Origin: Firmicutes bacterium UBA4874
Lineage (GTDB): Bacteria; Bacillota; Clostridia; Caldicoprobacterales; DTU083
Length of the DNA stretch: 5,104 nucleotides
Reading direction: 5' to 3'
Assembly (NCBI GenBank): GCA_002399435.1
Contig: DHDO01000038.1
Coordinates: 1-5,104, forward strand
The notes beneath the pieces are model-generated. The model was not told the DNA's origin. It saw nothing but the letters and a program-made list of their open reading frames with translations, and did not search any database. This document shows, piece by piece, positions 5,079 to 5,104 of the stretch. Each line of letters opens with the position of its first letter. Positions within the stretch are counted from its first letter, which is position 1. A program made the position numbers and the translations under genes.

Positions 5079-5104
5079 TACCTTTTTCAAAATTTATGTT
5101 TCAC

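Overview
The window looks like chromosomal DNA from a Gram-positive anaerobe of the Bacillota, probably a Clostridia-type organism. The reasons are the strong GGAGG-type ribosome binding sites, consensus sigma-A promoters, a purine riboswitch with an intrinsic terminator, a TTG start codon, a tRNA gene with encoded CCA, and protein sequences that read like clostridial homologues. No lineage below that level can be fixed from the sequence alone.

Layout. Positions 1-207 are AT-rich and hold nothing I can call with confidence. A leftward gene at 208-969 encodes a SprT-like zinc-metallopeptidase-fold protein with a small C-terminal beta domain. It has its own ribosome binding site and a probable promoter at 1012-1040. 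A divergent rightward promoter (1130-1158) drives a purine-salvage operon. Its leader carries a purine riboswitch aptamer (1195-1267) with a C at the specificity position, so it is guanine/hypoxanthine-type. An expression platform of about 230 nt follows and ends in an intrinsic terminator (1466-1510). Behind it come ade, encoding adenine deaminase (1538-3340, TTG start), and an AzgA/PbuG-type NCS2 purine permease (3399-4721). A 16-bp terminator hairpin (4813-4849) closes the operon. A leftward tRNA-Leu(CAG) gene (4943-5029) with a consensus promoter (5049-5078) converges on that terminator.

How it works together. The permease probably brings in purine bases and adenine deaminase turns adenine into hypoxanthine. 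The aptamer class recognises guanine and hypoxanthine, so the operon should shut off when its own product accumulates. The sequence supports a transcription-termination OFF switch: the 3' strand of aptamer stem P1 (1260-1267) and the bases after it can pair over 16 positions with 1470-1485. That stretch covers much of the terminator's 5' arm and loop. The two halves of this antiterminator are 194 nt apart, and the DNA between them can fold into an 18-bp imperfect hairpin. This long-range switch is the most interesting thing I see here.

I see no mobile element, CRISPR array, phage gene or defence system in the window.
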